Source: CAYTZH01 sp964442285 (GTDB lineage: Bacteria; Myxococcota_A; UBA9160; JAFDET01). Taken from it: DNA of 64,000 bases. The position numbers and the translations under genes were made by a program. The notes under the pieces were generated by a model. The model was not told where the DNA came from, did no database searches, and was given only the letters and a program-made list of their open reading frames with translations. The stretch is from NCBI GenBank assembly GCA_964442285.1, contig CAYTZH010000016.1:1-64000 (forward strand). The letters run 5' to 3'. Of this stretch, positions 59,417 through 64,000 are shown piece after piece. The stretch's first letter is position 1; the number at the start of each line of letters is the position of its first letter.

Positions 59417-59607
59417 GTGGGTGTCCTGAACGTCATCGGCGTGGTGGCCTTCTGTCTGGCCAGCGGGGTGGTGGGCGTGCGTCTGGCGCTGCTCGCCCGG
59501 CGGACCCGGGCCGGGAGCTTCCGGAGATCGCGGTGCTCTTTCCGCTCACGGCGGCCGGCCGGATCGCCGGCGCGGGGGACGGCGTGCCGGCCGCGGGGCT
59601 GGGCTAG
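59417..59607 (+). pseudogene. Probable degenerate membrane-protein frame before tgt
   Basis: The 277-base gap 59342-59618 holds no intact gene. From GTG 59417 the frame encodes a membrane-helix start ('VLNVIGVVAFCLASGVVGVRLALLARRTR') typical of multi-spanning sensor-like proteins of about 230 residues. Near 59512 the frame appears shifted: switching frame restores 'RELPEIAVLFPLTAAGRI' and then TAG at 59605-59607. The rest of the expected protein is absent. I read it as a truncated, frameshifted remnant; a short real protein is the alternative. Confidence 0.4.
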
Positions 59608-59610
59608 CCT
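59605..59610 (+). promoter_or_regulatory. TAGCCT, candidate -10 element of tgt
   Basis: TAGCCT ends 8 bases before the GTG at 59619; no Shine-Dalgarno sequence intervenes. Consistent with leaderless transcription. Confidence 0.45.
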
Positions 59611-59618
59611 CCGCGGCC

Positions 59619-60731
59619 GTGCCCTTCTCCTTCCAGCTCGAGAGACGCTGCGACGCGGCTCGCCGGGGCCGCTTCGAGACGCCCCACGGCCCGGTGGATA
59701 CGCCGGCGTTCATGCCCGTCGGGACCCAGGCCGCCGTGCGGGCTCTGCTGCCGGAGCAGGTGGCCGCGACCGGCGCCCGGGTGGTGCTGGCCAACACCTA
59801 CCACCTCGCGCTCCGGCCCGGCGAGGCCACCGTCGCCAAGCTCGGCGGCCTCCATGCGTTCATGCGCTGGGACGGTCCGATCCTGACCGACAGCGGGGGC
59901 TTCCAGGTCTTCTCGCTGCCCGGCGTGGAGATCGCCGACCGGGGCGTCCGCTTCAAGAACGAGCTCGACGGCTCGGTCGTGGAGCTCACCCCCGAACGTT
60001 CGATCGAGATCCAGAACGCCCTGGGGGCCGACGTCATCATGGCCTTCGACGAGTGCACGCCGTACCCCGCCGACGAGGCCCTGGCCCGCACCGGCGTGCG
60101 CAGGACCCTGAAGTGGATGGAGCGCTGCCTGCGGGCCCACGCGCGACCGGCGGATCAGGCCCTGTTCGGCATCGTCCAGGGCAGCGTCTACACCGGGCTG
60201 CGCCGCGAGTGCGCCCGCGCCCTGGTCGGCCTCGACCTTCCCGGCTACGCGATCGGGGGGGTCTCGGTGGGCGAGGGCCACGAGCTCCTGTGCCGGGTCA
60301 CCGAGGCCACGGCGCCGCTGCTTCCCGAGGATCGACCGCGCTATCTCATGGGGGTCGGTCTGCCCGAGGACCTGCTGGCCGCCGTGGGCTACGGCATCGA
60401 TCTGTTCGACTGCGTGATCCCCACCCGCTACGCCCGCTCCGCGAGCGTCTTCACGGCCCGCGGACGGATCCGGCTCACCCACCGCCGCTACCGCCGCGAC
60501 GCCTTCCCGATCGACCCCTCCTGCGACTGCGCCGCCTGCGCGGGGGGCTTCTCGCGCGCCTACCTGCACCACCTGTTCGGGGCCAACGAGGTGCTCTCGG
60601 CGGTCCTGGCCTCGATCCACAACCTGCGCTTCTACGCCCGGCTCATGGAGGGCGCCCGGAGCGCGATCCGCGAGGGGCGCTACGCCGAGTACCGCCGCGA
60701 CTTCCTGGAGGAGTACGCCCGGGGCCGCTAG
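59619..60731 (+). CDS. tgt: Queuine tRNA-ribosyltransferase
   Basis: 370 residues from GTG. TIM-barrel Tgt motifs: 'TPAFMPVGTQAAVRALLPEQV', nucleophile region 'ILTDSGGFQVFSLPGVEI' (Asp near 89), 'DVIMAFDECTPYPA', 'GIVQGSVYTGLRRECA', 'LPGYAIGGVSVGEG', catalytic Asp in 'GIDLFDCVIPTRYARSASVFT', and the zinc site 'C-x-C-x2-C ... H' in 'SCDCAACAGGFSRAYLHHL'. It exchanges guanine-34 of GU(N) tRNAs for preQ1. No queuosine-synthesis genes are adjacent. YchF follows after 13 bases. Confidence 0.95.
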   Translation: MPFSFQLERRCDAARRGRFETPHGPVDTPAFMPVGTQAAVRALLPEQVAATGARVVLANTYHLALRPGEATVAKLGGLHAFMRWDGPILTDSGGFQVFSLPGVEIADRGVRFKNELDGSVVELTPERSIEIQNALGADVIMAFDECTPYPADEALARTGVRRTLKWMERCLRAHARPADQALFGIVQGSVYTGLRRECARALVGLDLPGYAIGGVSVGEGHELLCRVTEATAPLLPEDRPRYLMGVGLPEDLLAAVGYGIDLFDCVIPTRYARSASVFTARGRIRLTHRRYRRDAFPIDPSCDCAACAGGFSRAYLHHLFGANEVLSAVLASIHNLRFYARLMEGARSAIREGRYAEYRRDFLEEYARGR

Positions 60732-60734
60732 CCT
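60729..60734 (+). promoter_or_regulatory. TAGCCT, candidate -10 element of ychF
   Basis: The TAG is also the tgt stop codon; the hexamer TAGCCT ends 10 bases before the ychF ATG. The same CTAGCCTCC-GCGGCC context precedes tgt, so the two genes have near-identical start regions. Confidence 0.4.
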
Positions 60735-60744
60735 CCCGCGGCCC

Positions 60745-61839
60745 ATGGCACTCCGCTGCGGCATCGTCGGCCTGCCCAACGTGGGCAAGAGCACGCTGTT
60801 CAACGCGTTGACGGCGGCGGAGATCGCCGCCGAGAACTACCCGTTTTGCACCGTCGACCCCAACACCGGCGTCGTCCCGGTGCCCGACGCCCGCCTCGAC
60901 GTCCTGGCGGCCCTCGTGAAGCCGGCGCGGGTGGTGCCCACCACCGTGGAGCTGGTGGACATCGCCGGCCTGGTCCGGGGCGCGAGCCGCGGCGAGGGCC
61001 TCGGCAACCAGTTCCTGGCCCACATCCGCGAGACCCACGCCGTCTGCCACGTGGTGCGCTGCTTCGAGGACCCGAACGTGGTGCACGTGGACGGCGGTGT
61101 GGATCCGCTGCGCGACATCGAGACCATCGAGACGGAGCTCGGCCTGGCCGACCTCGAGACCCTGGAGCGTCGCATCGACCGCGTGCGCCGCACCGCCCGC
61201 AGCGGCGACAAGGAGGCCCGGGCCCAGCTGGCGCTCTATGAGGGCCTGCAGGCCCATCTCTCCGGCGACGATCCGGCGCGCACCTACCCGGTGACCGACG
61301 CCCAGCGCACCCACTACCGCGAGCTCTGGCTCCTCACCGCCAAGCCGGTGCTCTACCTGGCCAACGTCGACGAGGCGGGGCTCGAGCAGGGCAACGCCCA
61401 CATCCGGGCCGTCGAGGAGCACGCCGCCGGCGTCGGTGCCGAGGTGGTGCGGGTCTGCGGCAAGATCGAGGCCGAGCTCGCCCAGCTCGAGCCCGACGAG
61501 AAGCAGCTCTTCCTCGAGGAGCTCGGGCTGGAGGAGCCGGGCCTGCACCGGCTGATCCGCGCCGTCTACCGATTGCTCGGGCTGCTCACCTTCTTCACGG
61601 CCGGCGAGAAGGAGGTGCGCGCCTGGACCGTCCGCCGCGGGGCGGCGGCGCCGGAGGCCGCGGGCGAGATCCACTCGGACTTCGAGCGCCTCTTCATCCG
61701 CGCCGAGGTGATCTCCTACGACGACTATGTCGAGGCCGGAGGCGAGACCGAGGCGAAGGCCCGTGGCACGATGCGGGTGGAGGGCAAGGACTACCCCATG
61801 GCCGACGGCGACGTGGTGCACTTCCGGGTGGGCGGTTGA
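60745..61839 (+). CDS. ychF: Redox-regulated ATPase YchF
   Basis: 364 residues. G1 'CGIVGLPNVGKSTLFNAL' at residues 4-21, G3 'LVDIAGLVRGASRGEGLGNQFL', the altered G4 'LYLANVDE' (Asn-x-x-Glu, giving ATP rather than GTP preference), a helical coiled-coil insertion and the C-terminal TGS domain ('LLTFFTAGEKEVRAWTVRRG' ... 'DYPMADGDVVHFRVG'). It is a conserved cytoplasmic ATPase linked to ribosomes and oxidative stress. Its last 15 bases are part of a 16-bp direct repeat that continues into the RNase H start region. Confidence 0.95.
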   Translation: MALRCGIVGLPNVGKSTLFNALTAAEIAAENYPFCTVDPNTGVVPVPDARLDVLAALVKPARVVPTTVELVDIAGLVRGASRGEGLGNQFLAHIRETHAVCHVVRCFEDPNVVHVDGGVDPLRDIETIETELGLADLETLERRIDRVRRTARSGDKEARAQLALYEGLQAHLSGDDPARTYPVTDAQRTHYRELWLLTAKPVLYLANVDEAGLEQGNAHIRAVEEHAAGVGAEVVRVCGKIEAELAQLEPDEKQLFLEELGLEEPGLHRLIRAVYRLLGLLTFFTAGEKEVRAWTVRRGAAAPEAAGEIHSDFERLFIRAEVISYDDYVEAGGETEAKARGTMRVEGKDYPMADGDVVHFRVGG

Positions 61840-61867
61840 GCGTAGTGAGCGGGGTGGGCGGTTGAGC
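61826..61867 (+). repeat. 16-bp direct repeat spanning ychF stop and rnhA start
   Basis: GGGTGGGCGGTTGAGC occurs at 61826-61841 and 61852-61867 (26-base offset). Copy 1 holds the ychF stop (TTGA read as ...GG-TGA); copy 2 holds the TTG used as RNase H start. This looks like a short local duplication that may have created the current start. Confidence 0.7.
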
Positions 61868-62374
61868 CCGGCCCGCGGCGCCCTGCTCACGCCGGCGCAG
61901 GTGCTGGCGCGCTTCGACGGCGGACCGAAGAGCGGCGTCTTCACCGACGGCTCCTGCGAGGGCAACCCGGGGCCGGGCGGCTGGGGCTACGTCTGGGTGG
62001 CGGACGACCGCATCGTCGCCGAGGACCGGGGCACCGATCCCGACACCACCAACAACCGGATGGAGCTGACGGCGCTCATCGAGGCCTACCGCCGCCTGCC
62101 CGAGGACGCGGCCCTCACGGTCTACTCCGACAGCCAGCTCTGCGTGAACACCATCAACCAGTGGGCCGCGGGCTGGGAGGCCCGGGGCTGGCGCCGCAAG
62201 GGCGGGCCGATCGCGAACCTCGAGCTGGTGAAGCAGCTCTGGCACCTGGCCGGCACCCATCCCCGGGTGAAGCTGGCCTGGATCCGCGCCCACGACGGCT
62301 CGCGCTGGAACGAGTACGCCGACGCCCTGGCCAGCGGCTACCTGCGCGAGGCCGGGTCCGCCTCCGGGTCGTAG
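61862..62374 (+). CDS. rnhA: Ribonuclease HI
   Basis: 170 residues from TTG at 61862. About 20 extra residues precede the core, which starts at 'GVFTDGSCEGNPGPGGWGYVWV'. All catalytic residues are present: Asp ('FTDGSC'), Glu ('NNRMEL'), Asp ('YSDSQL'), His and Asp ('HDGSRWNEYADALA'). It cuts RNA in RNA-DNA hybrids. The last 12 codons overlap, in antisense, the last 12 codons of the nitroreductase gene (62338-62374), an unusually long convergent overlap. Confidence 0.92.
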   Translation: MSPARGALLTPAQVLARFDGGPKSGVFTDGSCEGNPGPGGWGYVWVADDRIVAEDRGTDPDTTNNRMELTALIEAYRRLPEDAALTVYSDSQLCVNTINQWAAGWEARGWRRKGGPIANLELVKQLWHLAGTHPRVKLAWIRAHDGSRWNEYADALASGYLREAGSASGS

Positions 62375-63006
62375 CGCTCGAAGAAGAGCACGTCGTCCAC
62401 CGGGTGACGCGGCGGCTGTCCGTAGCGGCCCTCCGGCCAGCCGACCGGGATCAGCGCGCAGGTGGGCAGCTCGGGCGGCAGGCCGAGGAAGCGGTCGATC
62501 TCCTCGGCGAAGGCCAGGTGCACCTGGGTCAGCGACGCCCCGAGCCCGACGGCCCGACACGCGAGCAGGACGTTCTGCACCGCCGGGAAGAGGGCCTGGG
62601 CCTGGACGGCGCCGCGCCGCTTCCAGCCGGCCACGAACAGGTGCACCGGCGCCTCGTGGAAGTGCTCGGCCAGGTGGACGGCGGCGCGGATGTTGCGCCG
62701 CTTGGCCTCGGGGAAGTCCGGGGCCTCGGCGGCCTTCCGGGCGGGCGCGATGTAGGCGAAGAAGGCCTCGCGGTAGCGCTCGGCGACGAACGCCCGCCGC
62801 TCGGGATCGGTGACGACCACGAAGCGCCAGGGCTGCCGATTGCCGCCGCTGGGCGCGAAGGTTCCCGCCTCGCACACCTTGCGGATCAGCGCCGGGGGCA
62901 CCGGGTCGGGCTTCAGGCGGCGGATCGAGCGGCAGGTGCGGAGGCCCTCGAGGAGCGGGACGTCCTCGCCCAGGCGCTCGAGGTCGAGCCCGTCGGCATC
63001 GCTCAC
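62338..63006 (-). CDS. Nitroreductase-family protein
   Basis: 222 residues from the GTG at 63006, overlapping the upstream lipoprotein stop (GTGA). FMN-binding features: 'LRTCRSIRRLKPDPVPPALIRKVCEAGTFAPSGGNRQPWRFVVV' at the N-terminus and 'AVQNVLLACRAVGLGASLTQVHL' in the middle, then 'LIPVGWPEGRYGQPPRHPVDDVLFFERYD'. It uses FMN and NAD(P)H to reduce nitro groups, quinones or similar; substrate unknown. Its 3' end lies over the end of rnhA. Confidence 0.88.
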   Translation of the reverse strand: MSDADGLDLERLGEDVPLLEGLRTCRSIRRLKPDPVPPALIRKVCEAGTFAPSGGNRQPWRFVVVTDPERRAFVAERYREAFFAYIAPARKAAEAPDFPEAKRRNIRAAVHLAEHFHEAPVHLFVAGWKRRGAVQAQALFPAVQNVLLACRAVGLGASLTQVHLAFAEEIDRFLGLPPELPTCALIPVGWPEGRYGQPPRHPVDDVLFFERYDPEADPASRR

Positions 63007-63485
63007 AAGAACTCTCCCGGCGCTGCCGGACGCCAGTTCGCGCGCACGATCCGCCACTCGCCGTCCTCGTCGCGCATCTCGAGGTCGAAGCGGTAGAGGT
63101 CGGCGTCGACCCCCTCCAGCGCGCCGGGCTCGGTCACCGGAGCCGCCGCCAGCGCCGCGAGGACCACGAGCTCGGCCCGGTCCGGCGGCTCGGTCAGCGA
63201 CACCCCCCGCACGCGCGTGAACACGTGGATCGCCTCGTTGGAGAGGTAGTAGCGAGCGATGATGCCCTTCAGGGCCTGCTTGTCGTTGCCGGCGTCGTCG
63301 GCGTAGGCGTCGGAGATGAGCGCCAGCGTGTCGCCGAGGTCGCGGTGGTTGGCGGCGGCGACCAGCCGCTCCACCACGGCCCGGGCCCGGGCTTCCGGGG
63401 TCTCGGGCTCGCCGCCGCAGGCGGCCGCGAGCGCGGCCATCGAGACCAGCAGGGGCAGGACGGAGCGGGGGCGGGGTCTCCTCAT
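63003..63485 (-). CDS. Small NTF2/SnoaL-like lipoprotein
   Basis: 160 residues from ATG at 63485. Signal 'SVLPLLVSMAALAAAC' with lipobox A-A-A-C (Cys23). The mature part has the helix-helix-sheet pattern of cone-shaped NTF2-like proteins ('ARAVVERLVAAANHRDLGDTLALISDAYAD' ... 'DADLYRFDLEMRDEDGEWRIVRANW'). It is probably an envelope-bound ligand-binding protein; role unknown. It overlaps the TesB stop and the nitroreductase start by four bases, forming a three-gene reverse operon. Confidence 0.72.
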   Translation of the reverse strand: MRRPRPRSVLPLLVSMAALAAACGGEPETPEARARAVVERLVAAANHRDLGDTLALISDAYADDAGNDKQALKGIIARYYLSNEAIHVFTRVRGVSLTEPPDRAELVVLAALAAAPVTEPGALEGVDADLYRFDLEMRDEDGEWRIVRANWRPAAPGEFL

Positions 63486-64000
63486 CGCGGCCTCGGCTGC
63501 CGGATCAGGCCCTCCTGGGCGACGCTCACCGCCAGGCGCCCGTCCCGGGTGAAGAAGCGGCCGGTCGCGAAGCCCCGGGCGCCGTACGACGAGGGGCTCT
63601 CCATGACGTACAGCAGCCACTCGTCGGCGCGGAAGTCGCGGTGGAACCACATGGCGTGGTCGAGGCTCGCCATCATGCCGCCGTGATCCACCACCGCGAC
63701 GGCGTGGGGCCGGATGGCCGTGTCGAGGAGCATCATGTCCGAGGCGTAGGCGACGATCACGTCGTGGAGCATCGGGTCGTCGGGGAGCTCGCCGCCGGCG
63801 CGTACCCACACCATGCGCTGGGGCTCGAGGGCCCGGCGGTCCATCCAGTCGGGCTCGCCCACGTAGCGGATGTCGATCGGACGCTCCCGCAGCACCCACT
63901 TGCGCAGGGCCTCGGGCGCGTCTTCGAGCAGCGGCGCCAGGCTCTCGCCCCAGGTGGGCAGGCTCTCCGGGTCGGGGGCCTCGGGCATGGGATCCTGGTG
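63482..64000 (-). CDS. tesB: Acyl-CoA thioesterase II, 5' end outside the window
   Basis: At least 172 residues; the frame stays open to the window edge, and the codons before the apparent ATG at 63988 read His-Gln-Asp-Pro, as in the linker of full TesB proteins, so the gene begins outside. The visible part is the C-terminal hotdog domain: 'IDIRYVGEPDWMDRR', 'VIVAYASDMMLLDTA', 'GMMASLDHAMWFHRDFRADEWLLY' and 'VSVAQEGLIR'. The Asp, Thr/Ser and Gln of the TesB catalytic triad correspond to Asp in 'ASDMMLLD', Ser in 'MASLDH' and Gln in 'VAQEGL'. It hydrolyses medium/long acyl-CoA. Confidence 0.88.
   Translation of the reverse strand, partial: HQDPMPEAPDPESLPTWGESLAPLLEDAPEALRKWVLRERPIDIRYVGEPDWMDRRALEPQRMVWVRAGGELPDDPMLHDVIVAYASDMMLLDTAIRPHAVAVVDHGGMMASLDHAMWFHRDFRADEWLLYVMESPSSYGARGFATGRFFTRDGRLAVSVAQEGLIRQPRPR

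Overview
The window is about 72% GC by eye, almost fully coding, and reads as chromosomal DNA of an uncultured high-GC Gram-negative heterotroph. A type IV pilus/secretion ATPase, many lipoprotein signals, a HlyD/ABC-2 efflux system, Tgt and a KefB-type antiporter point away from Actinobacteria. The closest feel is the Myxococcota/former Deltaproteobacteria, but the phylum is inference. The lipid-degrading genes nevertheless resemble the actinobacterial sterol/cholesterol regulon. I see no rRNA, tRNA, CRISPR array, transposase or phage gene, and no gene-free stretch above 300 bases; the longest gap (59342-59618) holds a degenerate reading frame.

Layout. 1-11.1 kb, all forward: flavin-dependent oxidoreductase (cut by the window edge), hotdog thioesterase, TetR regulator with a perfect palindromic operator, two DUF35 proteins, two thiolase-fold proteins lacking the nucleophilic cysteine, acyl-CoA synthetase, cytochrome P450, second acyl-CoA synthetase and a KshB-like iron-sulfur flavoprotein reductase. 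11.1-16.7 kb: DUF2959 lipoprotein, a large wHTH-ATPase-TPR regulator, GNAT acetyltransferase and methyltransferase. 16.7-22.8 kb: M50 protease, LEA14-type lipoprotein, a PilB/GspE ATPase overlapping a Ycf46-like AAA ATPase, a STAS-like protein and a reverse operon with a phosphotransferase. 24.5-28.3 kb: TetR-HlyD-ABC-permease efflux operon behind an AT-rich inverted repeat.

28-50 kb is a mixture of housekeeping and envelope genes: Tat-exported Fe-S aldo/keto reductase, two alpha/beta hydrolases (one without its serine), FKBP isomerase, carboxyltransferase, KefB-type antiporter, HAD hydrolase, Nfu Fe-S scaffold, penicillin-binding transpeptidase, DsbA-type isomerase, enoyl-CoA hydratase, PRPP synthetase, and two unusual low-complexity exported proteins. 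50-59 kb returns to acyl-CoA catabolism: P450-type ferredoxin, a pair of acyl-CoA dehydrogenases resembling FadE26/FadE27 (ChsE4/ChsE5), hybrid histidine kinase, TetR regulator, acyl-CoA ligase, PyrE and another acyl-CoA dehydrogenase. 59-64 kb: a small basic protein, Tgt, YchF, RNase HI, nitroreductase, a lipoprotein and TesB (cut by the right edge).

How the genes fit together. The P450 could oxidise a steroid- or isoprenoid-like side chain using the ferredoxin and reductase; ligases make the CoA ester; the paired dehydrogenases and hydratase carry out beta-oxidation; the DUF35/thiolase-fold pairs are good candidates for retro-aldol or thiolytic chain cleavage; thioesterases release CoA. Two near-identical 14-bp palindromes fitting the KstR (TNNAACNNGTTNNA) and PsrA-like patterns, one directly upstream of the TetR gene at 55.8 kb, suggest a local lipid-responsive regulon. 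The assignment to sterols specifically is inference.
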